This document shows positions 12,000 through 24,830 of a DNA stretch of 64,000 bases, one piece after another. Numbering within the stretch: position 1 is the first letter of the stretch; each line of letters starts with the position of its first letter. Under the pieces are notes generated by a model that worked only from the letters and a program-made list of their open reading frames with translations, was not told where the DNA came from and searched no databases. Source of the DNA: Pachypanchax playfairii (taxonomy: Eukaryota; Chordata; Actinopteri; Cyprinodontiformes; Aplocheilidae). A program made the position numbers and the translations under genes. The stretch lies in assembly GCA_006937955.1 (NCBI GenBank), contig SSNP01000193.1, positions 310,001-374,000 on the forward strand. The letters run 5' to 3'.

Positions 12000-12960
12000 G
12001 CCTCTTAATGCCTTTGTGCCTCTGTTGGTCTTGCAGGCCTCTCTGGGCTGCCTCTGCCTGTTCACTGCACTGTGACAGCAGGAGAGCATTGATCCAGGAG
12101 AGGAGGTGGAGGGGGGGTGGCAGGGGCTGGGGGTGGGTGGGGTTTGTGCAGAGGGTTACAAACAGTCTTGCATGGAAACCTGCGCAAACTAATCCTCCCG
12201 GACACTCTTTTTACTATGCTGATATGCACATCTGCGCGCACCCCGTGTTTGCATGAAAACTGGGAAGCGCGTATTAAGATGCGTTCGTGCTCGGTTTGTA
12301 GTTTGAAGCGTGTATGTCCACATCTTCAGTGTTTGGTTTTTCTTATGCATATAACTCTGTTTGCGCCTGTGTTTGTGGAACACTGTGTGGCGAGCTGCAC
12401 CTCTCTCTCTATTAGACATTCAGTGGGTTGGACACCAGGCCAGACTGGGCGAAAGGAGGAAAGCGATTTGACCCCCAACAGTGCGTTTGGGGAAGAGGGT
12501 CTTGAAGCATGTCAGCTCTACTCAGGCTCCACTTCCCCTCTGTGTCCTTCCTATTTTTTCCCCAGTGCCAGGCCCAAACTTTGAAAACATCCACCTTAAT
12601 AGGACCTAGTCAGCGAGAGCTACTCTTCCGTCTATCAAACTGTGATCCAAGGTGTCAGCTTGTGCTGACTTTGACAGAATGTCTCCAAAAGAACAGTACA
12701 ATAGTGTTTCCCTCCCCAGCACTCTGCTACTCTAGTGTAGCCCTCCCCTCCCTGACTGCCCAGCCTCTCCATCTCACTACACCACCTCTACCCTGGTTCA
12801 CCCGCTTGATTTCACCTCATAGAACACCTTGCAACAGTGGGTTGACTGACAGCCACAAGGCAGCCTAATTGTCCTCTTTTCCAATTTAGAGCCCCTTTGA
12901 ATGCTTCAGTCCTATTCCCCATCTTAAGATGATGAAGTTCTTCCAGAAGATGGAGGAAAT
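12000..12960. promoter_or_regulatory. GC-rich candidate regulatory region
   Basis: Elevated GC region with acceptor-like 'TTGGTCTTGCAG' at 12,026-12,037, a G-rich tract (own entry), CpG-bearing 'CATCTGCGCGCACCCCG' and 'GTCAGCTTGTGCTGACTTTGACAG'. The frame 12,117-12,584 (+) is 155 codons, the longest in the window, but is Cys/Ser/Leu-rich with no recognised domain. I do not call it a gene. A CNE or a noncoding exon are the alternatives. Confidence 0.35.
12106..12142 (+). other. G-quadruplex-prone tract
   Basis: The plus strand carries at least five G-runs of three or more (GGGGGGG, GGGG, GGGGG, GGG, GGGG) separated by loops of 1-6 bases. This satisfies the usual intramolecular quadruplex pattern. 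Confidence 0.75.
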
Positions 12961-14272
12961 ATGAAGTAGCTCATAATTATTTAATTACGCAGTCTGATCA
13001 AAACACAGACTGTAGTTCTGCCAGACGCTGCAGGGAAAAAAGTGTAAACAAAACCCCCGTGCAGCAGGCATTGTCAATTTCTAAATTATATGTGGACTTG
13101 TTATAGAATATAGAAGATGAAGTTTTATCCGCCTGAGGTTATTTTACTAAAAACATGAAAAAAATAACACACACAAAAAAAAAAAAAATCCAGAAACTCT
13201 AAATTGTAAATGTAGAGAAAATAAATATAGGCGTTAAATTCCCACCGCATAACATATCCAGTTAATCTATTCTTCTGAAAATAAAACAATTCATAGCTGT
13301 CAGGCCCTATGGCATTCCGAATTTTGAAACATCGATCAGGGATATTGACCATTCACTGGATGCAACTCGCTCCGTCCTCAGAGTGTGCTGAAATTACTGT
13401 AATTCTGCTCCCCAAGCAATCTACGTTACTTCATTGTAACCAAGGAGAAGAAAAAAAAAGAAAATTAATTACATCGAAAATTAGACAAACACAAATTTAC
13501 TTCTATTTGTAAAGAGAAAAGTGTAAAACTCATCACTTCCTGGGGTTCTGCTCATCCCGTGTTCCCTCTAGGTATTCTGTTCAGTGTTGACTAAAACACA
13601 CTCAAATTACAAAAAGTGTAAAACTAGAGATGAAGAAACCCGGCTGCTACCGAGGCCAAGGTGTTGTTTGGGTTACTGCTCCAACTTTGGTATTGAGTTT
13701 TAAATATTAATGCACAGTCCAAACTGCACAGGAGTGTACTTGAACCGCCATAATTTCTTTGATGACTTCTATAGCAAAGACTTTGTTCAATAAATTAAAA
13801 ATAACACCGCCAGCTGTGTGAGGATTAGGGCTTCTTTAGTATCTCAGACCATTTAAGGCTAGGGAAAATAAAACACACTCTTAAGGTCCCGAGTGCAGCT
13901 GGAGAACATGAGCATGTGGTTTCATCTAGAGTTTCTCAGCACACCTGAACTGAAACAGAGTGCTGGTCTCTTCCCTACTCAATCAAATGCACCCCATTGA
14001 TACTCTGGCTGCAAGAGTAGTTAGTCTTGTAAATTGTATAAAACACAACTATGGATCACTACGAGGAGAAGCCCACTCACTCAACTTTCTTTAAGAAAAG
14101 GTGCATGTTGTTTTTTCACATATGTGCACATGTGAGTCTGTGTGGGTCCTGTTTGACTGCACTGGGGTTAAGATGGCAACACTTACCCCTCAAACCATCC
14201 TTAAGTCAACAAATGAGTCTGTAACTGGGTACGACTGGAGCAGGTCCCAGTGGTTTTCCATATAGAGCTGGT

Positions 14273-14274
<2 letters not shown>
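12961..14274. other. Spacer, no feature seen
   Basis: Mixed composition with A-run at 13,176-13,188 (T-rich on the other strand). The patch 13,860-14,080 is slightly more complex. No gene, repeat family or RNA recognised. Confidence 0.5.

Positions 14275-14329
<55 letters not shown>
14275..14329 (+). repeat. Perfect (CA)n microsatellite
   Basis: 55 bp of uninterrupted AC dinucleotides, likely highly polymorphic. A second shorter (AC) tract sits at about 14,594-14,614. Confidence 0.97.
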
Positions 14330-14330
<1 letters not shown>

Positions 14331-16739
14331 CGGGATCCAGTTAGTCCCAAGGACAGTCATGCGGTTTCACATCTAGTCAACCACCTAAACAGACCATTTT
14401 GGTCTTCCAGTTCACTTTAAAAATCCATACCCACAGACAGAGGACTGGCACAACATAAGCAACACTAAATCATTTCCTCTGACCTAAGTGATTTCTTTAT
14501 GGGGCAGTGGAAACAGCAACCCGAGTCAGAATTTTGGGGCTTAATCTGGCTGAATGTCAGAACTGTCCTTTACATGCACGCACACAGCCACAATACACAC
14601 ACACACACACACAAAGTCCAGTACATCAGTCACTTAATGACACTACTATACACTACTGTATGAGGGAAAATGTGTTTTTGGATTTGCATGTTCTCCTAGA
14701 TTTAGATGTTAATTCTAGGTAAACTCTATGTGTGTATTCAAATATTTTACATTTTATGCTTCTTTCTTTAGTCAATTTTCAGCTTGTGTCAGGAAGTTTG
14801 TTCTCTGGAGGATTGTTAGTAAAAAAAAAGAGTGTTTAGCTTTTGAAGTTAAGCCAGGGGTGTAACAGTAGAAATATCAACATATCAGAGAGGGAATGTA
14901 TCAGTATTTGTTTAAGCATTAATACAGCCAATTCAGAAAACGGCCCCCGCCCCATGTTTATTTTCCTAGTGATGAATCACATTGTTCAATGTAAGTATCT
15001 GTCGAGGTAAAATGTAAAATAAACGTTCTCATTTAAATATGTTCACTAAAACTTTCCTTTAACCCTGTTTTGCAAAGTAGATGCAGCAGTCTGGAAAAGC
15101 AAGAGACAGACGGGCGCGAGCGGGGAAAAAAGAGGAGAAGGGAGCAGTAATTCAGTGCTTGTTGTCACCGCGTAATGTCCTCACCTGGATAAAATGCTGA
15201 AGCAGAGAAACTGGAGAGGACTTTTATACAATCCCACCACTGCCTCCAACATGTCTCTGGGATATTCCAAGAGCAAAAACGTATAAATCTGACTCTTTTC
15301 ACATCCAAGCCCCTCTCTTGAACATTGAATTCACACACGCACACAAACACACTTATCCTCCTGTAGATTCCTGAATATAGTTTGAATATGTGGTCCTCTG
15401 CACTGTTTTTTCAAATGGGTTCGTTAAGATGAATGAAGGATCACAAGTCATCATGATAAGACCCAAAAGAGGGAGAAATCTGGACTGATTATTGTTAAAA
15501 TCATATTTTAAGGAAACTGATATTGTTAAATTAGTCGTCTCCTCTGTCCGCTCATGGCCGTGCCACGATTTGCTTTTAATTTACTTTCTCCTCCCACAGC
15601 TTACATTTTCTGTCCATCTCTCATCTTGTTATGTGTCCGTGTGGTGTCTGCGAATGAATGTGTTTGCCCTCATGAATTTATTTATTTGTTTCGGTGAACC
15701 GCACGTCTGCGAACTGAGGAGAAGCCGTCGATTTACGTAAACAATCTTGAAATGCAAACAAAGGGGGCCGGAGAAAACAGAAAGGAGGGAGTGTGAAGGA
15801 GGGAAAAACTAGAGAGACAAAAGGAAAAGAGAGAGATCAACACAGTGACAATGTTGGTAAAGTACCTGAAGAAGTCATCAGGAAATAGAAAGTAAAACAA
15901 ATGTGAAGAGAAAGTACTTTTAGCAGCATCTTTATGCAAAACATGCCACAGAGAGACACTTCAACAGTCTCTCTCCAGTTTGAGTCTCTTTGAGTTCAGA
16001 TGATTCACTTTGTGATCCGGGTCAGTTAGATCATAAGATCAGGAGTCATCAGTCTGACCCCCCCCCCCTCTCTAATTAAAGCAAGCTAAACATTTATGAG
16101 GAGGCGGAAGAGAAGGAGGAAAAGTGTCATGGGAGGAAGAGTGGAACTAAAATCCAACTTTAGGCAAGTAGTGACACACTTTTGTGCACAAACATAAATT
16201 CAATTCCCATCCTTCATTTTGCAGCAAGGATTTTTTCAATGTCAAAAAATGACCCTGTGCAGTTACTGTGTGACTCAGAGAAGCATAAATGTCATCTTTA
16301 AGAGGAGGAAATGGCCAAGTATTTAGAACGGGTGTAAATCTAAATTAGGTGCGATGAGAGGACACAGTGGTTGCTAACATGTTCATGGTCACCAAGCAAG
16401 GCCTTGCAAGGAATGAGGAACAACAGCTGCCAGGTGGCTTTCAGGAGCACATTGTTTGGTGAACTTAAATGTACAAAACACTGATCTCATCCAAACCCAG
16501 TGTCAGTGTCAGTAAGTGAGAAGTCTGAGAACTGTCTTTGGCAGAAAAGATGCAAACAACTATCATCTTGCTCAGGATGACACCTTGACACAGTGAGTAA
16601 AAGATAATTAACATACTGTACACTTATACCTATTTACACTAAACTGAAAAAAGATGCCTCAAAACAATTTTAAGTGAGAAAACTCTCGTCACTTTCTAAA
16701 ACATGTTCTAAGTTCCAGACTGGGTCTTTATCTTGCTGT
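14330..16739. other. Spacer, no gene seen
   Basis: Contains a short (AC) tract near 14,600, a purine-rich patch at 15,775-15,840 (GGAGGGA..GAGAGA), and a C-run with CTCT at 16,049-16,072. Open frames are short and without similarity. Confidence 0.5.
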
Positions 16740-17150
16740 AGGATGAACCTCTGACCAACATACCAGAGGGTGTTGCATGGTGCTCCTGAATGCTATAGTA
16801 GCCATTTTGGTTCATGGTGCCTCTCATTCTGTACAAGATCCAATGAAACAGCCCCAGACCATCACACTTCCTCCTCCGTGTTTGACAGTTGATACACTGT
16901 GGAACACCCTTTCACCCACTCAACGGCGCAACCCAGTTTATACCGCCGGGCTCTGCATGCCCTTGCCTTGCCTGCCACCCGGCTCTCTTTGCACCCAACC
17001 TTGATTTTCCTCCACGCAGGTGATGGGTCCACACAGAATCATTTTTGTAGCAACAAAGAAATCCAAATAAGTTGGAACACCTGTAGGAAGCACCTGGTTT
17101 CAAGGCTTGATCAACGTCCATTGCTGCAGGACAGCTTTAAATTTTTAATC
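16740..17150 (-). pseudogene. Tc1-like DNA transposon remnant (transposase core, broken)
   Basis: On the minus strand a frame reads VKHGGGSVMVWGC at about 16,849-16,889, the block preceding the second catalytic Asp of Tc1/mariner transposases. Continuing, translation gives a GTMNQNGYYSI-like stretch and ...QEHHATPSGM before decay, matching the teleost Tc1 subgroup I know. The frame is interrupted upstream and downstream. Neither the N-terminal paired-like DNA-binding domain nor the final catalytic Glu region is intact. 17,010-17,150 (with 'AAATAAGTTGGAACACCTG') looks like more of the same element. TIRs were not located. A dead copy, not a host gene. Confidence 0.85.
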
Positions 17151-17780
17151 CATTTTGTGTTACCTGATTTTTGTATAAATGTACATTGGGGTAACCTTAC
17201 CTTTCTTTGTACCAATGAGACAGAAGGGAAAGCCACATTGGGATAATAACTAAGAAACTGTGTTAATATACCAAATATCAAAAAGATCAACATGTTGATG
17301 TTCACTAAAGTCCCACAAAAATCATTTTACATTTTACATCCTTGAATAAAAAAAAATCCTTCAAAGAGTGTGAATCAGAATGTTTAAATGAACAAAAGTC
17401 ATTTGAACTGATCCAGTTGCACAATCATATAGATAAACCAAAACTTTGAACAACCTCCATTGTCTTTTTTTATCTCTAAAAGACCTAAACCATTTCACAC
17501 AACAACTGCTTCCACCTCCTCACATGCAGCCCCATGATGTTTAAATTAAAGGGGGGGGAGTGAGCAGTAAAAAGGAAAGAAAAAAGTTTCCTGAACATAG
17601 TAGAAAATTATTTTCTCTGGACAGTTTTAAGAGTCGACATCCTGTGCTGGAGTTCTCTAATCATCACCAGTGCAATTTACAATCAGAACACACAGCAAGC
17701 CGGTTCAGACCAGCTCATCTGTTGACTTTGGCCTCGGCTGAGCGCCGTGTCCTGCCTTATGTGTGTATGTCTGCGTGCAT

Positions 17781-17804
17781 GTGTGTGTGTGTGTGTGTGT
17801 GTGT
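17781..17804 (+). repeat. (GT)12 microsatellite
   Basis: 24 bp perfect GT tract preceded by irregular TGTGTGTATGTCTGCGTGCAT. Confidence 0.9.
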
Positions 17805-17859
17805 ATTGTGCTCTTACAGCCATTTGAGACCTGGGTGACTCGGCACTGGGCCCTGACAT

Positions 17860-17860
17860 N
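17860..17860. other. Single ambiguous base (N)
   Basis: One N between CCCTGACAT and GGGTGGGGGT, i.e. at the edge of a G-rich run: an unresolved base call rather than biology. Confidence 0.95.
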
Positions 17861-19175
17861 GGGTGGGGGTGACTGCACACATGCACGTTTCCCGGTCTCT
17901 CATTCCCATTTACATGCTTTTCTTCTTCGCACACAACTTGAAACATCCACTGAGTAAACATGAGGATCCACTCAACTACAACTCAATTAACACAGATGTT
18001 AGCTACAGGAAGAAGAAAAACTATCCCATGCATGAACATAGACATACAGGGGGAAAAAATCCTGCTATGTATAGTGGCCTTGCCTCAGAACACACCATCC
18101 TTTTGCACTTCTGTGTGTAGGTGCGTGCACATCTGCATCACACTCAGGATGATCTCCCACCCACAGTTTACTTGGCTGGCCTCCACTTAGCCCAGGTCCA
18201 CTGCGGCGCTGCTTTCTTGCCGCAGGGTTGAACACAGCTCACTGTGTGTCTGCCCCCAAACAGCCCCAGACTGTCCCAACCAATGTGCTTCTGATTAGGT
18301 GGCTTAATTACAGCTGTAAAAACAATGTTGATATAAGCCTCAAAACTGCTGCGTGTCAGATACTATTAGCCAACTTTGGAGTCCAGCCATTGTTACCTAA
18401 CTCCTCCAATGACACCCACTACCCCCACCTCACACATCCCCTTAAAGTTTTTTGTTTTATGTCACAAACTGCACATTCAAAGAGACACACAAATAAAAAG
18501 CACTAACCTTGACACAGCAAAGAAAGTCCAACAAAACATCTTAAAAACACATGGTTGAATATATATTATAAAAAGTGAATAACTTCTACGTATCTTATCA
18601 GCCGTAAAATCCACATTATTGGTTTAATTACCTTTTTGGATCTTTAACCTTCTTACTGTGATCTGATTGTTCAGACTGAGGGTTTCGGCTCTACAGCAGA
18701 GTAAGTTGATATTCTGTTAATGAGTATCGTGAGGTAGTGAAGGCTTTCAGGGAGTGCAGGTCAGACAGTCTGGAATAGGACACAATGTGTATGTTGGGCT
18801 TTTTGTGTTTCAGTGACAGTGACTAAGGAGCAGGAGTGTGAAGAGTGCCAGAAGTCTGGTCCAGGAAAAACGTGGCAACGCTGCTGAGTGGAGGCTAGGA
18901 AGACAAACAAAGTAAAAACCCCAAGTATGTAAATTCTGGGTGGTCCCATCTTTGGTGAAAGTCCCCCCCCCCCACCTTTTTTGTCTGTCTCTGTCCTTGA
19001 GGCTGTCTCCTCCGTTCTCCTGAGAACCAGGTGTTGTGGATGAACAGCGTACATTCATCAGGCTCACTTATGGCTAATCAGCTGATCTGAGACGACAGAC
19101 AGTAGAGAGTGATGGGAGCGGGCAGAATATGACAAAAAGCCAGTGGGCTAGTACATGCAAAAAGCTAGCTTCCAA
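17861..19175. other. Spacer, no gene seen
   Basis: Moderately complex sequence. 'CAGGTCCACTGCGGCGCTG' (18,193-18,211) and the C-run at 18,963-18,973 are the only notable local features. Minus-strand frames at 18,761-19,067 lack any domain. Confidence 0.45.
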
Positions 19176-19680
19176 ACCACACAGGCTTTCATGGTGGCCT
19201 GTGGCCTGTTCAGCAGCTGGCACTTCAAGGTTTCCCAAAGGGTGAACGCCAGGGCCCCAAACTCACACTGGTATTAGTAGCAAGACCGACCAAAACGAAA
19301 ACAAGGAAGCCAACTCCCTTGGCCTGTATTGATTCTTGTGCACTGGGCAGGGTGTGTCTCTCCACTTCCCAGCCTTGAAAGGAGCTCTTGTCACAAAAAG
19401 GTGGAGGCAATGCAGTATTCTGTCGTTTGAATAATTGATGACCGATTCCTAAGTAATCAGTGTCCTCACAAGACAATGCATTCCTTCTTTCCCTGGTGGA
19501 GCGAGAGAGCATGGCCTGTTTTTGTCCCGATGCCTTTAGAAGCGAAAGGTAAAAGCTTTAATGCACTGAAGCCACTGGAAGTGCTGCTTCTGAAGGACTC
19601 CCCCTGGAATCAACTGGGATGGTATGTCTCTCCTTCTGAGGGGGGGTCTATCAGAGTGGCCTTCCAGTAAAAGTATTTAG
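19176..19680. promoter_or_regulatory. Candidate conserved noncoding block
   Basis: 500 bp of repeat-free, GC-balanced sequence: 'GGTTTCCCAAAGGGTGAACGCC', 'TTTGAATAATTGATGACCG', 'CTAAGTAATCAGTGTCC', 'GCCTTTAGAAGCGAAAGG'. Open on both strands in parts without domain similarity. Texture suggests a CNE. Confidence 0.4.
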
Positions 19681-22195
19681 GAGAAGATAGAGTCATTGAG
19701 TGTGTCAAAAGGATAGAGGTGTGTACATGCATTTAGATGTGTATGGACCATAATGTGCATATGCTGCTAAATGTCTTCTAAGTATAAAGTTTGTTTCAGT
19801 ACTATATGCATTAATGTACTAGAATGTTTCATAAATGTCTGTGTGCACATTTGGGTGTGACTGCGCTGGAATGCACAGCCCTTTTCTCTAAGCAGGAAAG
19901 CACTATGGTTATAAGTATCACAAACCTTTCCATTTTTTACATAACTGCAACCAGACCAGAAGGACTTGAACTGTTTGGACACTCTTGGTCTCGTCTTGGG
20001 AAACCTTTACAATAATATCCCAAATTTAGATGATTTTTCTGAGATTGAACATCAAGATGGTGTCAAAGCGTCATCTCAGATTTTTGATTGTTGATGATGA
20101 ATTGGAAACACTCAATTGTGTTATACGTGTTTTTGTGTATAAAAACTGTAAAACTGTCGCGTTTCTGGAAATTTCATGAAACTTTTCTCATCATGATTTA
20201 ATTGGAAAGTCGCTTAATCGTGTTAGTAATTTTGTCTCTCCCAGGATGTCAGATTCTATTTTTTGTTTTGCTGTTTTTTTTGTCTCCAAGCAGTCAAAAC
20301 TTTATTTTGTAGGGTAGATTGCCTCATAGAGACGTCTGACTCTTTTGGACTGGAAAAAAGTCAATTAAGAAGGGTTCGAGAGAGATTTCCCAAAATGACT
20401 TTGTGACAATTTTTTTGAGTAGCTTATGCTCAGTATTTCAGAGAGAATCTGAGAAAAGCTGAGAATCTTGACAAAGGTTTTGAGACACTTAGAAACTCTT
20501 TCATGATTGTTGTCCACAAATTCTCACTAATCGTCACATGCCAGTGAAGTACGAGCCTCAAAGGCACCTGGACAAAGACAATTTGCTTACTATTTACCCG
20601 TAATCTGCAAAAAATAAGAATGTTAGAAGCGAAAATACAGAATGAAGACATTTGTATAGAAAATGACCCAGTAACTCGACTTTTGCTTATCTAGACTTTT
20701 GTGCATAATTAGTGAGTCAGCTTGTTATTGTTTGCAGGGAGAGACGAGTTGTGTCTGCAGCAGTGGGACTCTGTCTGGGCCTGTGTGTAGTTTCCAGAGT
20801 TCTTTTTGTTTTACAAAGACACACATACACACTTTCCTGTTATCACCTCATAGAGTGAGACCCAAGGGTCACACAACACTGTGTCCTGAAAGGACACTAA
20901 GCATGAAAAAACATACACAGCTGGGACTGCTGGGAACAACACAAAGACTACTGTTACATACACACTGTAATCACTGTATTTATCTTGTTTAAGTACATGT
21001 CTGCAAGAGAAATATTGCTGAATTTATGCTGTCCCATGTGTATTTATCTTTATTATAGCAAAAAGTGAATTTTGCAATGAAACATTTTTTTATTCTTTAG
21101 GGACTAAGAGAGATGCTTTTTGCTTGCTAAAGCCAGGGAGTATTTGTTTACTGGCTAATCAACAGAAAATTAAGATAATTTTAAAGAAAACTTATTTCTT
21201 ATATTTCAGGAACTGAAACCAAATTGTTTCTTTAGAAATATTTAAGAAATTGGGGAAAAAAAATGTTCAGAAAATCACAATACAGATTTGTTCTGAGCAG
21301 GAATGTATGAAAAAAAAGTTGATAAAGACAGAAAATTGTGAGTTAAAACAATTAGTTTTTGCTTTTGAAATTCAAAAAAATATTTTTCATTTAAGTCAAG
21401 ATTAAAATATTTAAAAAGCACTTTAAAAATATTTTTATGGGGACCTTGATGGTACACTGAAATAAAAAAATCATCCACAAAAGGAATATATGGGGTATTT
21501 TTTTTAAAGAATAATAAAAAAAAAACATTAAAATACATTTAAACTTGAAACCTTCAGCTGGTTTTGCTAAAACCTACAACTGCCTTATTTTGTTTTTAAA
21601 TATAAGCAAAATTATTTATATTCTACTTTTATTAGAATATTATTTTGTGATATTATTTGTTTTAACAGAAAAAAATGTTTGCTTCTGTGTCTATGTGAAG
21701 CTCACTGCAGATTTTAGTATGTACCGTACAGCATCTGAATTTTCTTTTTTTTCTAAATGCAATCGTAGTTCCAGTTCATCTGCTGAAATGTTTTGTAGGA
21801 ATGCAGCGAAATCATTTCAATATCAAAGGGCACATGTTCACTTAATTTGCATTAAACATGGATGCGTGGAAACACATTTGGAGCTAAGAGGAGGTCCTTA
21901 TCTCAATCAATCAAGAGTTGTTAGTTGTGCAAGATCACATAATTAAAAAATATCACAACGTTTCAAAAACATCCAATTATGATTTCTTTTTTTCCCCCCC
22001 AGCACGTCTCTCCTATTTTCATTATGTTGTGACAGTAAAGTGAAACATTATTTAATATTTACTGATGAAACAGGCAAGAAACTCTCGTCTCTCACTTGAG
22101 CAGCAGAAATCAAATTGAAGAGACAGTGAGACTCTGAGAAATTTGCTGAAAGTGTCAACGCTGCTGCTTGAATATGGCAAAACTGCTTATTTTCA
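19681..22195. other. AT-rich spacer, no gene seen
   Basis: Strongly AT-rich at 21,000-21,700 with many A/T runs. A slightly more complex part lies at 20,680-20,960. Nothing recognisable. Confidence 0.5.
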
Positions 22196-22420
22196 GATTC
22201 AGCAACATCAAGCAGTTTTTTTTTTTCATGGTTGTTTGTGGAGGAGTTTGCATATTCATGGCCTGCCTGCTTTGAGAAGCTGTCACTGAGCCTGTTACAT
22301 AGCCCTCACTGTTATTTGTACACAGGATGGCTGAGAGGCAAAAACACTCCATCAGACTGCACACTGGCCAGCTGACACAATCAGGCAGTAAAACTGACAG
22401 CCAATGGAGTCAGGCCTAGC
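22196..22420. promoter_or_regulatory. Candidate conserved noncoding block, short
   Basis: 'GTTTGCATATTCATGGCCTGCC' (contains an octamer/POU-like TTTGCATAT) followed by 'GAAGCTGTCACTGAGCCTG' and 'TACATAGCCCTCACTG'. Repeat-free island inside AT-rich DNA. Confidence 0.35.
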
Positions 22421-22789
22421 TAACGAGTCACATATAATACACCACTGACACGGGGGTCGACTTCTATCACTCTCTGTGTCCACATCACATTCATGTATAT
22501 TAGAAAAGCACATAAAAAAGGACAGTGTGTCCAATATGTTATTGCATAAAAAAAGTTCTTCCTATACATGCAATTATTCATTTTGCCTATTTCATGCAGG
22601 AGTGCAGGAAGTTTTTGCCAGTCTCCTCTACGGAGGAGCAGTCAGTTGAGTGAGGGGGCGTGGTCAGAGCTACAGTATGATGATCTTGGATTCATGGATT
22701 TTCGAAGACATTTAACGTGAATTTTTGTTTCATTGTCTTGTTACTGGTTTAATGAAGTTGTTTTTAATGTCTGAATATCTTTCAGTCTT

Positions 22790-23030
22790 TGTGGTGTCCA
22801 CGACATCAAGCGATGGACGAAAAGCTGGGTACACCTGTCCATTGCAGGACCGCACAGATAAAAACAACTTAGCATGCTCTCACTTGCACTATGAGGTGAT
22901 TTAAATTCACAAATGAATCTAACGTGCATGTCTTTGGACTGTGGGAGAAAACGCATGATGCACACTGCAGAGAAAACCCACAAATAAGCATGGAAAACAT
23001 GCAATCTCCATGTAGAATGATCACCTATTT
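22790..23030 (-). repeat. Teleost header-type dispersed repeat, partial, minus orientation
   Basis: Reads as the reverse of a very common teleost dispersed repeat: 'CTAACGTGCATGTCTTTGGACTGTGGGAG' character, 'GAGAAAACCCAC', 'GGAAAACATGCAATCTCCATG'. Both ends are degraded. At least six other partial copies of this family occur in the window (31.6, 34.4, 40.1/40.8, 49.4, 54.6, 59.0 kb). Its class is uncertain to me. Confidence 0.8.
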
Positions 23031-24155
23031 TATATATCTATGGAGGAATTTCAGCCCACTTTTCTCTCCACTTTTTGTTTCAGCCATATGTGTATGTGGG
23101 GGTTTGGATTTGAGCCTGAATGGACAGTTTAAGGTCACACAACAGATTCAAGTCTGGACTTTGACTACAACACTTTTATATTTTAGTTTTTGTTTGTTTG
23201 ATTTTTTATTGTCATTCAGAGGTGAACTTGCTAGTGTGCAAGGCAAGTGAGTCCTGAAGTGTTTTAGGTTATGTTGTTGTGACTTGCTGGATGAGTTGTG
23301 ACTGTGCTGTTGGAGTAATTTTGAGCTCTCCAGAGAAGATTCACCACCGTTCCGTGTTTTCTTCATCTGTAGATAATGGCTCACACTGTGGTTCCAAAAG
23401 CCTGAGAAAGGGCTCTGACCCTTTCAACACTGACTTTGTTTCTCATCTGTTCTCTATTCTCTGTTCTCAATTACATTTATCCTTTAAATAAAATCATCCT
23501 TTAATAAGTGTATTTTGTATTCAATGAAGTGATCGCTGTCTGAGATTAAAAACTGCTTACTGATCTGAAACATTTATTTGACTAAAAAGTCTAATACATG
23601 TGAAGTCTCTAAAGGAGTAAATCGTTTTTTAAAACACACATTTATTTCAGTGTCTTCTATTTTATTTTAGTTTTTTATTTATTTGCGATGAACATAGTCA
23701 GAAGAGTCATAGTCATAGAGAAACTCATACTGTAAAGGTTTAATTAACCCCTGAAAAACAATGAAAACATGCAGGATTGTGGCCTTGTAGGTTGAGGGTT
23801 GGTCATGGCAAATCCCACAAGTCATTCCTCTACTTTTGAAGCAATGTCTCTGAAGATTTTTTTATAACGTCCTGCCTTGGTAGACAGGGACAACAAGCAG
23901 AGCTTCCGATTCTGCAAACAAACAAACTGCAAACTATGATTTTGTTTCCCATCTTCAGTTTTCAGATAATATAATGTTCGTTGCTGCACCTTCGATGGAT
24001 TTATGACTCACACTTAGCTTGCTATAGTGTTAATTTAATATTGAAATGCATAGAAATAATTCCCTTTCTGCAGGAACAAGTGCTTTTATAAGATTGAAGG
24101 ATGAATTTAAAAAAAAAGAGTGAATGTTTTTGCTGCTATGAAATTTCTCATTGAC
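23031..24155. other. Spacer, no feature seen
   Basis: AT-rich with T-runs. Low-complexity frames only. Confidence 0.5.
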
Positions 24156-24830
24156 AGCCTATCCCCCTGAGGGTCTGTGAAACAGAATTAGTGTTCAATG
24201 GGAGATTAATCAGCATAGCTAACACTCCAGTCGGGAGCCCTTCATGGTGAAACCAACCCGCTGACATCTTTGTGAATTCACATGCATTTCGGTTCAAGGA
24301 GCTGTACATCTGCTTTTCACTTGAAGATAGTATTGTGTAAGTAGTGAGTGTTATCAATCCAGCTTCCTCCTCCCACACTGTACAACTGCTGTGTTCCCCC
24401 TCCTGCTAACCCCTCCCCTTGTGCTGCACAGTGTCTGTACATGAAGTGCACTGCAGAGTCCCCACGGAGTCTCTTGTGTCAGTACATTACCTTATAAGTG
24501 AAGGTATTGACTGTGGGGACTCTTTGATACACATTCACATACAGTACAAACACAATTGATCTTCAGCGGAGCATTGGAGAGGGTCAGAGTTGGACAGAGG
24601 CGGGGGGCTGCTTTACAAAGATGTGAACACACATATATAACAGATCGCAGGCCTTCTTGCTGAATATGAACTGAGTGTGCGAGAAGGAACAAAATGCTGC
24701 TTTGATAAGGATGTGACACGGTGCAATCCTTCCCCAGAGCGAGATGCTGAGAGCTCAGATCAACAATCCTGCAAAAGGCACCAAACACCACTAAATGTAA
24801 ATGTAAAATTCTCCCAGTGAGTCCGTGCAG
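24156..24830. promoter_or_regulatory. Candidate conserved noncoding block
   Basis: Complex sequence: 'CAATGGGAGATTAATCAGCATAGC', 'CATTTCGGTTCAAGGAGCTG', 'GTGACACGGTGCAATCCTTCC'. Includes the long imperfect hairpin described separately. Confidence 0.35.
24455..24523. other. 69-nt imperfect hairpin
   Basis: AGAGTCCCCAC (24,455-24,465) is perfectly inverted as GTGGGGACTCT (24,513-24,523). A second inner stem pairs AGTACATTACCTT (24,481-24,493) with AAGGTATTGACT (24,501-24,512) around a 7-nt loop. A 15-nt bulge on the 5' arm separates the two stems. The bulge argues against a canonical microRNA precursor. Confidence 0.6.

Noticed and set aside
12117..12584. Longest open frame (155 codons, plus strand)
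   Set aside because: Overlaps frames open on both strands in a GC-rich tract. The residue mix is unlike a folded protein and no domain is recognised.
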